Source: Molanna angustata
Lineage: Eukaryota; Arthropoda; Insecta; Trichoptera; Molannidae
NCBI GenBank assembly: GCA_963576475.1
Contig: OY754980.1
Coordinates: 6,233,018-6,297,017, forward strand
Length of the DNA stretch: 64,000 nucleotides
Reading direction: 5' to 3'
In this document: positions 43,383 through 53,085 of the stretch, piece after piece
Numbering within the stretch: the stretch's first letter is position 1
Layout of the letters: the number at the start of each line of letters is the position of its first letter
Program-made: the position numbers and the translations under genes
The notes under the pieces: model-generated
The model's input: only the letters and a program-made list of their open reading frames with translations
Database searches by the model: none
What the model was told of the DNA's origin: nothing

Positions 43383-46300
43383 TTAAATTTTAATGTCATT
43401 AATTTTGATGAATTTTTTGAGCAAAATGTTTACCTGCCTGGAATTGTAGCTCAACAATGTTCTCACATTTGTTGGCATTGGAACCCCAATCTCTGTGAGG
43501 TCGGTAAAAAAGGACGGATACCTATCGTTTATGGGGCATTCAAGAAACAAATGATCCAGTGTCTCATCACCAATCATACATTCGCAGAGACTGCTATCAA
43601 TGATCCCTATTTTTTTTAAATGCTCTCTGGTACAACAGTGTCCCATGCGGATACGACACATAACGCTGATGGAATGTTTGTCAAAAGCTTTATCATGGAA
43701 CCATGGCTTATTGACAATTGTTTGTTGGGTCGTTTTGTAAAGTCTACCCTTTTTCAGTGAGCTTGTGTCCCAATATAACTGCCATTTATTCATCAGACGG
43801 TTTTTTGCGATTGGTAGGAGATCGTTTTGTGTAATACTGGGATGTGTCCGTGTGTTTCCATATGTTGCTCTCTTAGCCAATTCATCCGCTTTCTCATTTC
43901 CTGGTATACCACAGTGACTTGGTATCCATGCCAGACAAAGTTTTCTGTTTTGGTTGCATATTTCTTTAATTTTTTTCCATATATCTATACAGTAGTGGTC
44001 ATCACTATACAAAATAGGGGATTTAGAGAGTTTTTCGAGTGTACTTAAGGAATCGGTCAATATTAATGTCTTTAAGAATCGTTTTTTATTTGCATAGTTC
44101 AAAGCCTCTATTATAGCTATACATTCTGCTGAGAATATTGTAGAATCTTTATGGAGAGTCAAAAGTAATTCAACTTTATCTGAATCACTAAATACTGCTG
44201 CTCCAGTATTGCTTTTGCAGTCCATTTTTGATCCATCCGTATAAAGTATTTTCCAGTCATTCCATTTGGATTCAATTACGTGTTTAAGTCTTTTAGATGC
44301 AAAAGCATCTGGAGTTATTCCTAATGAGTGGATTATGTTTGGCGGCTCGATTAAATTTTGATAGGGTAATGAGTAAACTGGGAGTGTCTCAGATTTAATG
44401 AAATCCGATGAGTATTGGTCTAAAAAGGTGAGGCTATTTACAAGAGGAGGGGAGATTTTATGTTTCCAAAATGGTGATTGATTTGTGAATATTTTAAGCA
44501 TAGCGATTTTTCTAATTAGAGGGTGGAATTTAATAATATTGCATTTTAAAACAAATTTATCTGACAGATACTGTTTTCTCAGCTCAAGTGGTGGGTCCAC
44601 GGCTTCCACCTGGAGTGCACATACCGGTGTCGATTTCATAGCGCCTAATATAAGTCTCAGACCTTCAAATTGTATTCTATCTAAGCGTTGTAAATTTTTC
44701 TTGGAAATTGGACTAAGTAAAAACGCTCCATAGTCGATTTGACTGCGAACGTATGATATATACATTAAACGTAGAACAGAAGGGTGACCTCCCCACCAAG
44801 TACGGGTTACAGCTCGCATTGCATTTAGTCCAGACTGGCATTTGTTAATGATATGTGTAACTTGAGAGTTCCAAGATAGTCTGGAATCCAAAGTGATACC
44901 AAGAAATCTTAATTCCGAAGAGACAGGGAGGATAATGTCATTTAGTTGAATTTTTATATGTGGTATAGAGCGTTTTTTTGTAAACATAATGGCTTTACAT
45001 TTGGGAGGACTGGGATTCAGGCCATTTTCAGATAACCACGAAGAAATATTTTTGAGAGTATTATTCATAATGTTCTCCATTTGTTGGATTTTTTTCCCTG
45101 ATACATAAATAAAAAAATCGTCTGCATATATCAGTAACTGTGCCGAGGGTAACAGTACATGAAAAATCTCGTGAATATAAATATTGAAGAGGATAGGGCT
45201 AAGGACTGACCCCTGTGGCAAGCCTCTGTCGACTTTTCTTTCTTGAGTATCAATTCCTCGAATGTCGAGAATGATTTTTCTATCCAGGAGAATATTCATT
45301 ATGAAGATGGCTAATTTTAGGGGAATTCCAATTCGGAGAAGTTTAGATTTAAGAAGGGAGAGAAGCACATTATCATATGCACTTGTGATATCTAAGCTTA
45401 CTCCTATGACTTGTTCTTGTCTAGAGAAAGCTAAAAGAATATCCGTTGTTAAATTGGCTACACTTTCTACTGAGGATTTTTTTTTTCTGAAGCCAAACAT
45501 ATTGTACGGCAAAATATTTTTGTTTTCAACGAACCAATCAATTCGTCTTTTTATAATATGTTCTGTTAATTTAAGCAGAGTTGATGATAATGCTATTGGT
45601 CTGTAGTTGACACCTGAATTAGGGTCCTTTAGTGGTTTCAAAATTGGGATAATGAGTTGAGTTTTCCAAGATTCTGGGATAACCCCAGTATCGAACATTA
45701 TGTTTATTAATTTTAAGAGATATTCAAGAATTTTGTCGCCACTATTATGTAAGATAATATATGGGATCCCGTCTATTCCAGGTGAAGTATTTTTTACCAC
45801 TTGTAAGACTGATTTTAATTCGTCTATTTGGAATGGGGCATCTAGCCAGTTACTGCTAGTATGTGAATATTGTAACGAGATTTCATCGATGTTTACAGCA
45901 TACGGTGGGGCCATTTTATTTAAGAAATCTTCTGACCATAGTTTAGGGCATGATTTAGAAGATGGAGTTTTGTATGAGCCACGAAATTTTCTGATATTAT
46001 TCCAAACTTCTGAAATTGGAACTTGGATACTAAGTGATGTGCAGAAGTCTTTCCACCCTTTTCTTTTCTTGTTTTTGAGGAACCGTTTGACTTTAGCTTG
46101 AACATTTTTAAGATACAAGAAATTTTCAAGTGTCATGTTATGCTTGTAGTCTTTATATGCTTGCTTCCTAATTGACGAATGTTCTTCGCACGCTGAGTCC
46201 CACCAAGGAGGAGGTAAGGGATACTTTTTGAATTTGGGATTCTTTTTAGGTATAAATTTTTCTGATATTTCAATCGTTTTAATAAATTCATCGTAGCATT

Positions 46301-46700
46301 CTTGTAGGTTTTCTATTGAGGGGGGAGTAAATGTTATATTGGGGTTGTTGGTGTAATGATTATATCCTGGCCAATTAGCTTTTCCAAAATTACAAACATT
46401 TTTATCGAATTTGTTGTTTCTTTTGGATTTTGAGTTTTCAATATGAGAGGTATATATGTATCTGTATGACGGTTGTGAATAATGCAAAATTATTGGAAGA
46501 TGATCACTATTGAATGGGTCAGAAAGTATTTTCCAATTCAAGTATGGAGCAATATCGGGACTACATATTGTTAAATCTACTGCGCTGATTCGTTGATTTG
46601 GCACAGGGATACGTGTCGGTGATCCGTCGTTAATAATGCAAAGATTCAACTCATTTAGCAGATCAACTATAATTCTACCTAATTTTGTGCATGATGATGA
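43383..46700 (-). pseudogene. ORF2 of the I-like element, 3' part (RT and RNase H)
   Basis: 1105 codons plus stop. Domains in order: the end of the endonuclease (SDHLPIILHYS); RT with NYRPIALSSTLLKLTEH, GFRKKKSSVESVANL, SLDITSAYDNV, GLPQGSVLSPILFNIYI and the catalytic LLIYADDFFIYV, then FLGITLDSRLSW; RNase H with ILYTDGSKMD, FSAECIAIIEALNYA, LILTDSLSTLEKL and LAWIPSHCGIPGNEKADELA, so all four acidic positions are present; and a C-terminal CRIRMGHCCTREHLKK/CECMIGDETLDHLFLEC zinc-binding-like end. No internal stop. The open frame actually extends to 46742 through the RTE tail (MGCGADDDDDN), but those first codons are not ORF2. The only visible defect is the nested insertion. Confidence 0.93.
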
Positions 46701-46725
46701 ACCCCACATGTTATCATCATCATCA

Positions 46726-49700
46726 TCAGCTCCACATCCCAAGGTGGGACCTGGCTTCCAAAAGAAGTCTTCGCCATTCCAATCTGTCAGCGGCTCCTTG
46801 TCTCCAATTGACCACGCCCAAAGAGTCCAGGTCCCCCTGGACGCAGTCCATCCATCTCAACTTGGGTCTCCCCCTACGCCTCACACCCTCTGGTCTATGG
46901 TGAAGGACTCTTCTGGCGGGCAGCTGCTCACTTATCCTCTCCACATGTCCAAGCCACCTGAGTCTCCCAATCCTTATAAATACTCCAACGTCTATATCAT
47001 CATAAAGCTGGTATAGCTCATGATTGTATCTTATTCTCCACACACCACCCTCACAGACAGCCCCGTAAATTCGCCGCAGGATCTTTCTTTCAAAAATGCT
47101 AAGTTGGTCCTCGTCTTTTTTAGTTAGAGTCCAGGTCTCGGAGGCATATGTCAGCACTGGTCTGACAATAGTTTTATATAGTGTAAGCTTTGTCTTTCTC
47201 GACAACAACCTGGACTTCATGTGTCTCTGTAGGCCAAAGTAGCATCTGTTAGCAGCAACAATTCTTCTGTTCACTTCTTCACTGATATTATTCTTACTGG
47301 TAATTAGTGAACCGAGGTACGTGAACTGTTCTACTGATTCGAAGCTGTAGCTGTCTACTGCAAGTGGTGGTGGAGGAGAATTATGACGGACAGTAGGACG
47401 TGACAACAGGTATTTAGTTTTTTGTTCGTTGACTGTCAGACCCATACTCCTAGCAGCGGTATTGAGGGCTGTAAAGGCCTCCGCAAGAGCAGGCTTATTT
47501 CTGGATACGATATCAATGTCATCCGCATATGCTAAAAGTTGTACGGATTTGTGAAATATGGTTCCAGTAGTATTGACACCGGAATCACGCACAACTTTCT
47601 CCAAGGCTATGTTGAAGAGCAAGCAAGCTAGGGCGTCACCTTGTCGGAGGCCGTTAATTGTTTCAAATTGGTTTGACAGGTCGTTTTGTATTTTTACTCT
47701 ACACCGGACATGGGACATTGTCAATTCAACCAGGGTGATGAGCTTTTCGGGAATTGAGAGCTCTCTCATAGCGCTGTATAATTTTCGCCTATTGATGCTG
47801 TCATAAGCGGCCCTAAAGTCTATAAACAGTTGATGGGTTTCTATATTATATTCCTGCGTTTTTTCCAGTATTTGGCGCAGTGTGAAAATCTGGTCAATAC
47901 AAGACTTCTGTGGGCGGAATCCACATTGGTAACTACCAATTAAGTCTTCTGTATATGGTAAAAGTCTATTAAATAGAATGTTGGACAGCACCTTATAAGC
48001 AGTATTTAGAAGTGTTATCCCTCTGTAATTCGAGCAGAGCAGTTGATCTCCTTTTTTATGCAGTGGACATATGATGCCTTCGGACCATTCCTCAGGCATT
48101 TGTTCATCAGACCATATTTGCAGAAGTATCGCATGCATCATTTTAATTAGGTTTTCCCCAGCATATTTAAATAGTTCTGATGGTATGGTATCAGACCCTG
48201 GTGCTTTATGATTCTTTAACCTTCCAATTGCCTGTTCTACTTCTGCATATGTAACAGGTGGTGTGTTGTCCTCTACTGTATTTGTCTCTGATAGGGAGGG
48301 ATAGTGGGTGGGTTCATCTACATTATTATTCAGAAGATTACTAAAATGTTCAACCCATCTATTCAATATTAGTTGTTTTTCACTAAGAATTGTGCCATCA
48401 GAGCTTTTGCACAAACAGATCCTGGGCTTAAACTCCTTTCTTGTATTATTGATGTGCTTGTAAAATTGTCTAGTGTTATTATTGTTTCTCGAATCTTCTG
48501 CTTCTTGTAGGATGTTTTTAAAGTATTCCCTCTTTTTGCGTCTATGCAGTTTCTTTTCCTCTCTGCGCTTTTGTCTGTATTGTTCTCGGGATGCTCTAGT
48601 GCCATTGCTTTGAAGCATTTTATGGTAAGCACTGTTCTTAAGGTTTGTTGCATCTTGGCATTCCTCATCAAACCAGTCCTGCCTCCTTCCAGACCTGGAT
48701 TTGCCAATGACTTCTGTTGCTGCAGCTTTCAGAGTGTTTTTGCAAGCAGTCCATTTCTCTTCCAAAGACGATGGCTCCTGAATTGGGATGAGTTCATTGA
48801 TTTTTTGTCGATATGCGTGTCTTTTGTCACGGTTCTTTAGTTCTTCCGTTAGAAACTTCTCACACCGTGTTCCAGGAGACTTTTTTATATTTGAAATACG
48901 TGCTCTAAGTTTACACATCACCAGAAAATGATCTGAGTCTGCATTGGCTCCTCTGTACGTTCTAGCATTCATGAGATTTGACCTATGTCTAGCATCTATA
49001 AGGATGTGATCGATCTGGTTAGCCATGTCCCGGCCCGGTACCTTCCATGTCCCCTTGTGGATGTTTTTATGTGGAAATAGTGTTGAACCTATTATCATAT
49101 TATGGGATACTCCAAAATCAATAAGTCTTTTACCATTATCATTTGTAATATCGTGCAGGCTCTGGAGGCCTATTGTGGGTTGATAATAAATCTCTTTACC
49201 AATCTGAGCGTTGAAGTCTCCCAGCACCATTTTAACGTCATGTCTAGGGCAGTTGCCAATTGTTCTGACAAGAAGATCATAAAATTCATCCTTTTCCCGC
49301 TCTGCTGCGACTTCTGTTGGTGCGTAGGCATTAATGATACTTATGTTGGAGAATTTACCTTTGACCCGGATGTAGCACATTCTGGGGCTTATTCCTTTAA
49401 AGTCTAGGATTAAATGTTTGGCCTTCCTATTAACAATAAAGGCCGTTCCTTGTTCGTGTAGCCTCTCATGACAGCTGTAATAAATGTCGTGGTTTCTCTT
49501 CTGGAGAATACCCGTTCCGAGCCAACGGACTTCCTGTAGGGCAGTGATGTCAGATTTGTATTTATCTAGCTGTTCTAGAAGTATCTTGAGTGCGCCGGCT
49601 CTATAGAGGGAGAGGATATTCCAAGTGCCTATATTCAATACATCAAAAACGTTGTCCTTGTTTCGTTTGCCAGGTCGTGTGGGGATCAGTCCGGCTCTTT

Positions 49701-49764
49701 CTTCTTGTGGTTTCATAACGGTTTTTGTTTTTTTCCAAGGTGGAGGTGTTGGCCCCACGCTCAA
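46726..49764 (-). CDS. RTE-type endonuclease-reverse transcriptase
   Basis: 1012 codons, intact. It would nick the target DNA and copy the element RNA into it. APE-type endonuclease at about residues 43-290 (LNIGTWNILSLYRAG, ITALQEVRWLG with catalytic E, IINAYAPT, VLGDFNAQIG, NQIDHILID, DSDHFLVMCKL). A basic linker (about 380-420, RRKKREYFKN) follows. RT at about 515-820: RLKNHKAPGSDTIPSELFKY, NYRGITLLNTAYKVLSNIL, CGFRPQKSCIDQI, FIDFRAAYDS, GLRQGDALACLLFNIALE, the catalytic LLAYADDIDIV (YADD near 746-749), and YLGSLITS. The C-terminus has LRWLGHVERISEQ and RRRGRPKLRWMDCV, a usual RTE ending. The ATG at 49764 is chosen as the longest start; the endonuclease begins 42 residues later. The stop TGA is the first triplet of the 3' TGA repeat, so there is no separate 3'UTR. 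Confidence 0.95.
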   Translation of the reverse strand: MSVGPTPPPWKKTKTVMKPQEERAGLIPTRPGKRNKDNVFDVLNIGTWNILSLYRAGALKILLEQLDKYKSDITALQEVRWLGTGILQKRNHDIYYSCHERLHEQGTAFIVNRKAKHLILDFKGISPRMCYIRVKGKFSNISIINAYAPTEVAAEREKDEFYDLLVRTIGNCPRHDVKMVLGDFNAQIGKEIYYQPTIGLQSLHDITNDNGKRLIDFGVSHNMIIGSTLFPHKNIHKGTWKVPGRDMANQIDHILIDARHRSNLMNARTYRGANADSDHFLVMCKLRARISNIKKSPGTRCEKFLTEELKNRDKRHAYRQKINELIPIQEPSSLEEKWTACKNTLKAAATEVIGKSRSGRRQDWFDEECQDATNLKNSAYHKMLQSNGTRASREQYRQKRREEKKLHRRKKREYFKNILQEAEDSRNNNNTRQFYKHINNTRKEFKPRICLCKSSDGTILSEKQLILNRWVEHFSNLLNNNVDEPTHYPSLSETNTVEDNTPPVTYAEVEQAIGRLKNHKAPGSDTIPSELFKYAGENLIKMMHAILLQIWSDEQMPEEWSEGIICPLHKKGDQLLCSNYRGITLLNTAYKVLSNILFNRLLPYTEDLIGSYQCGFRPQKSCIDQIFTLRQILEKTQEYNIETHQLFIDFRAAYDSINRRKLYSAMRELSIPEKLITLVELTMSHVRCRVKIQNDLSNQFETINGLRQGDALACLLFNIALEKVVRDSGVNTTGTIFHKSVQLLAYADDIDIVSRNKPALAEAFTALNTAARSMGLTVNEQKTKYLLSRPTVRHNSPPPPLAVDSYSFESVEQFTYLGSLITSKNNISEEVNRRIVAANRCYFGLQRHMKSRLLSRKTKLTLYKTIVRPVLTYASETWTLTKKDEDQLSIFERKILRRIYGAVCEGGVWRIRYNHELYQLYDDIDVGVFIRIGRLRWLGHVERISEQLPARRVLHHRPEGVRRRGRPKLRWMDCVQGDLDSLGVVNWRQGAADRLEWRRLLLEARSHLGMWS

Positions 49765-50073
49765 CCCCCTAACAGGAGGACCAGGGTTTTTTCTGTAGGG
49801 GTTTTTCCTTCCCTTAGCTGGGGTGTTCCGGTTTTAAGGCGCCGAAGGTTCGCCCTTCGCCCTCTCACTATCTGCTATGACACTGATGTTGATGTGTCAG
49901 TAGTCACATTGCCCAGGGGTCGCGGGGTCTGGTGACCACTCGAGGACGCTAGGAGTAGGACTTGATGGTAGTGTTGCTGGAGAAATTGCAACGTGGTTTC
50001 TCATGGTATTTTATAGGGGCACATTTTCCAGCAAAATATGCACCACCATGACCCTACCATCCATTGGACCCCC
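49765..50073 (-). promoter_or_regulatory. 5' leader of the RTE element
   Basis: About 309 bp between the target duplication and the ORF ATG, much more GC-rich than the flanks. RTE-type elements carry internal promoters in such leaders, but no specific motif can be pointed to here. It interrupts the host endonuclease codons. Confidence 0.5.
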
Positions 50074-50490
50074 ACCCCACATGTTATGGTGAGCATTAAA
50101 ATCTCCCATAATTATAAAGGGATGTTTTATTCGAGAAATTATGGTTCTTAAAATATTTTTGGTGGGTTGGAAATTAGGAGAAATATAAATTGAGACAAAA
50201 GTTGTACCGTCTATTTCCGCAGCAACAACTTGTGATGGACAATTTATTGGTTTTAAATTTATCTGGTTAAAGAAAAATGTGTCTTTTATTAATAACGCAG
50301 CTCCACCTTTGCCATCATGTCTATTATCTTTTAGGCATTGGTAGCCGGGAATTTTGAATGTTTTTTCATCGCGGAGCCAGGTTTCAGATAGTGCCGCTAT
50401 TTGAACCTGGTTCTCGGATAGCAATTTTAAAATAGAGTCTTTATTAGGTATTGCACTTCTGCAGTTCCACTGGGCAATATTTAAGGCCAT
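50074..50490 (-). pseudogene. ORF2 of the I-like element, 5' part (endonuclease, interrupted)
   Basis: The first 139 codons of ORF2, from ATG at 50490. It is an APE-type endonuclease: LNIAQWNCRSAIPNK at the start, LSENQVQIAALSETWL (catalytic E), GKGGAALLIKDTFFF, and MGDFNAHHNMWG (the GDFN catalytic motif). The RTE element enters directly after this motif; beyond 50074 the reading runs into RTE 5' sequence and stops at 50011. The remaining ORF2 lies at 43383-46700, in the same frame once the RTE and one 14-bp target copy are discounted. Confidence 0.9.
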
Positions 50491-50542
50491 TTTTTATGAA
50501 AGATTATACAGGGAATTATTGTGCGAGTTACAAGTTTAAGGT

Positions 50543-52036
50543 CTAATTTGTTTCTGTGATAGAGTTTGAATCGATATCTTCTTTATTTAGGTTGTTATTG
50601 AGTATATTGACAGTATTTTGTAAGGTGTTATTAATAAGTGCATCGTTGGACGGTACTGAGATATAGTGTCCTGTGGTAAGGAGTTCATGGATCATATTGT
50701 ATATGCAATTTAGAATTATTTCTTTACGACTATAATTAATGTCTTCAGGTATTATTGTATCTGGGGTAGTTTCATTTGTTAACGGGAGAGCACATCCATT
50801 TTTAGGTACTGGATGGTTTCCATTTGGTGCAATTAATAATGAGTTGATTTGTTTTTTATCTAAGTAAGGGGGGGTATTACTATGTTTTTTAAGATTATTT
50901 TTGTTTGAAGGGGTGATTACCCTCCATTTAGGCGTGAAATTATTTTGTGTTTCAATTTTGTTTGAATTGTTGACAGCTTTCGTTTTTTCTGAGTATGATA
51001 TTTTCACGGAGGGAAACATTCCAGCTGCTTCGATATACGATATACTTTGGTCAGCCATTACTTTCTTAATGTTCCTCTGTCTTGTCAATTCTGGGCAATT
51101 TATATCGATAGCCTGGTGATTTCCCGAGCAATGAACACAAATAGTATTTACTTGAGTTACATTACATGTGTTTCCAAGATGATGTAAAGTGCATTTAAAA
51201 CACCTAGGTGCTGCAGATTTGCAGTTAGTTTTAGTGTGTCCGTATCTTAAACATTGATGACATTGAATAGTAGGGAATATGTAAGTTTCTACTGGTAGAC
51301 GATTGTAAAAGAGGTAAAGGTGTGATGGGAGTTTTTGCCCTTCGATTGTGACCACAACAGTTTGAGATGGTTTCCATGTCGGGATTTCAATTTTACGGTC
51401 TCTGTAGTTAAGCCTTCGAATTTTTATTATTTTTCCGAATCCCGGAGGGACTTCCAAATTACTTAATATTTCCTCGTCAGAAAGAGATGTAGGTATATCT
51501 TTTACAACTCCAAGACGAGTTACGTGAAAGGAAGGTATAAATGGTAAGTAGTTGTTTTGTTCTAAAATTTTGTTATTAAGAAAAGTATTTGCTGCTAAAT
51601 AATTTTTGAATTCGATTGCAATTGTGCGTTTACCCAACGGCTTGATTTTTTTTATATTATCAATTTTATTTTTGTAGATAAACGAACCGAATGAGATAGC
51701 CTGTATTTGAAGACTATCTCCCGCTACTTTCTTTTGTACATGTACAATGAATGGGGAAAGAGAGGATTCATTATACAGTAAAGAATTCTCTTGGTGTACT
51801 GAGGGGTTTATGTTTGGTTTGAATTTTTTGGATACTGAACTATCCAATAATGTATTATCATGATCTATCGGTGTGGACTGGGCCTTACGAGTTTGTTTTG
51901 ATGGCGTACATTCTAATACATTGTTATCTGTTGACTTGGCAACAACGTTACTAGGTAACATTTCGCTAGCACAGCGCATGAAGCGCCGGCAAATTTTTTG
52001 CTTACCTACCTCCACTAAGCAATTGTTTTGACACAC
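50543..52036 (-). CDS. Gag-like ORF1 protein of the I-like element
   Basis: 497 codons, intact. The product would bind the element's RNA and form the ribonucleoprotein used in retrotransposition. The middle (about residues 100-240) looks like an RRM-like gag region (KKIKPLGKRTIAIEFKN, LPSHLYLFYNRLPVETYIFP). Three zinc knuckles follow at about residues 258-315: CHQCLRYGHTKTNC, CFKCTLHHLGNTC and CVHCSGNHQAIDINC, the first a canonical CX2CX4HX4C. The C-terminal third is polar and rich in N, K and T, without a motif I recognise. The stop is 52 bp upstream of the ORF2 ATG, so ORF2 is probably made by reinitiation or an internal start. The start ATG at 52036 gives the longest frame. Confidence 0.9.
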   Translation of the reverse strand: MCQNNCLVEVGKQKICRRFMRCASEMLPSNVVAKSTDNNVLECTPSKQTRKAQSTPIDHDNTLLDSSVSKKFKPNINPSVHQENSLLYNESSLSPFIVHVQKKVAGDSLQIQAISFGSFIYKNKIDNIKKIKPLGKRTIAIEFKNYLAANTFLNNKILEQNNYLPFIPSFHVTRLGVVKDIPTSLSDEEILSNLEVPPGFGKIIKIRRLNYRDRKIEIPTWKPSQTVVVTIEGQKLPSHLYLFYNRLPVETYIFPTIQCHQCLRYGHTKTNCKSAAPRCFKCTLHHLGNTCNVTQVNTICVHCSGNHQAIDINCPELTRQRNIKKVMADQSISYIEAAGMFPSVKISYSEKTKAVNNSNKIETQNNFTPKWRVITPSNKNNLKKHSNTPPYLDKKQINSLLIAPNGNHPVPKNGCALPLTNETTPDTIIPEDINYSRKEIILNCIYNMIHELLTTGHYISVPSNDALINNTLQNTVNILNNNLNKEDIDSNSITETN

Positions 52037-52255
52037 TTACAAAAAAAAATAAAATAAATAAAAATGGAACGAACTCACCGGTTACGTGGGGACAATATTT
52101 TAACTAAGATATGTTCACATAAGCATTTAAACAAAAATTAACACAAAATATAAGTTTTTGCACCACTTAAAACATCAAAAACACAAAAATATGAGGAGCG
52201 AACTACAAGCGTCGTGATTCATTCAGCGGCAATCATGTACTGGACCTCTGCCTTT

Positions 52256-52609
52256 GGAAATTTGTTTAGAGCAACAAAATGTTTACTAGTCACTAACTAT
52301 ATCTGATTATTTTTAAAACGGAAAGGTAAAAAAACAATGTTGCCGCAAATGACACATACCTAGATAAATTGATTTAAAAATTGTAAAATCACTACTCTCT
52401 ACATTTTTATAGTGATGTAGAGAAATTTATTTTTTTATTTTTTTTAAATTAATAAGTATGTTATTGTAGTAACAAGTGCATTAACATCCTCATAATATAT
52501 TCCGTACCTAAACTAAGCGTAAATGAAAAGTATTTTGTTGTCAATAAATCAAATGGGCAAACAAATGCAAAATTTATTCGTACCATCAAGGCATGTCAAA
52601 ATTTTGAGT
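52256..52609. other. No gene recognised
   Basis: AT-rich. A short inverted repeat (ctctacatttttatag/gatgtagag) lies near 52397-52423. Confidence 0.4.
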
Positions 52610-53085
52610 ACTCAGAGACAGGTGTGCGATACCTTATAATACAAAGCACGAAAAATGTGTGTATCCGTCCCCACACACCAGTCTCGTCTCACATAAACAG
52701 GCAACATTAAGAATGTGTGGTGAATCTTATAATTTTGACTCATATTTATATACCTATTACCCGAAAACAGAGATAATTTTTATTTTATATTACTTCTCGG
52801 GCACCTAACAGGTAGGTAGGTACCGTCAATTATTAATTTAACACGCATCCAATATTAATTTAAAATATTAATTTCACACGTACGCACCCAACATTTTGCC
52901 ACATTCTGGAGACTTACCTACTATATTGACCGTCTCAAAAATCCAGACTGAAAACACAATTAAAAACTGTGTCTCCACCGGGAATCGAACCGGGGACCCT
53001 TGGATCAGAAGTCAGATACCCAACAACTGAGCCAATAGAAAATAGTGAAAGCACTATTCTAAGTCGGTGCCTCACAGTAAAATTG
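52610..53085 (+). repeat. Dispersed repeat family D, interrupted by SINE C
   Basis: Left part has gacaggtgtgcgatacctta, cccacacaccagtctcgtct and gaatgtgtggtgaatctta (to about 52740). The right part (53040-53085) has gcactattctaagtcggtgc and ctcacag, which end the family. SINE family C lies between, so this copy was broken by it. Confidence 0.55.
52880..53033 (-). repeat. tRNA-derived SINE, family C, copy 1
   Basis: Minus-strand head ttggctcagttgttgggtat (A box), with ggttcgattcccggtggag (B box and T arm), followed by gacacagtttttaattgtgt and cagaatgtggcaaaatgttg. The T-arm is well preserved, but the acceptor and anticodon arms do not fold as a complete tRNA. Confidence 0.65.

Larger units (their letters stand above)
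46715..50073 (-). mobile_element. Full-length RTE-type non-LTR retrotransposon, nested
   Basis: 3359 bp. It is flanked by a 14-bp duplication accccacatgttat (46701-46714 and 50074-50087) that belongs to the I-like ORF2. The 3' end is a short TGA repeat (catcatcatcatcatc on plus) and not poly-A, which is characteristic of RTE elements. The 5' leader is about 309 bp (50073-49765). One long ORF fills the rest. Undamaged boundaries and an open ORF suggest a very recent insertion, younger than its host element. Confidence 0.93.
43233..52242 (-). mobile_element. Full-length I-like non-LTR retrotransposon, split by an RTE element
   Basis: 5' end at 52242, 3' end at 43233 with a poly-A tail (T-run 43231-43257 on the plus strand). 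A 13-bp direct duplication gacctctgccttt flanks it (43220-43232, 52243-52255). Without the nested insert the element is about 5.6 kb: a roughly 206-bp 5' leader, ORF1 (gag-like, 497 codons), a 52-bp spacer, ORF2 (endonuclease, RT, RNase H) and a short 3'UTR. RNase H after the RT and CCHC knuckles in ORF1 place it in the I/R1/LOA group; the exact clade is not settled. Apart from the insertion, both ORFs are open, so it is evolutionarily young. Confidence 0.93.

Noticed and set aside
45700..46101. Plus-strand open frame of 133 codons
   Set aside because: Lies antisense within the RT region of the I-like ORF2, which explains the open reading.
46701..46742. The aspartate run at the start of the long RT frame as a real N-terminus
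   Set aside because: It is a reading of the RTE TGA-repeat tail and the duplicated target site in the host frame.
46636..47016. Plus-strand open frame of 126 codons across the RTE 3' end
   Set aside because: Antisense to the RTE ORF and crosses the insertion junction; no independent support.
50011..50073. The last codons of the endonuclease frame as native protein
   Set aside because: They lie beyond the target duplication and are translated RTE leader, not ORF2.
52970..53033. tRNA-like sequence as a true tRNA gene
   Set aside because: Good T-arm, but no complete cloverleaf, and it is joined to a repeated SINE body.
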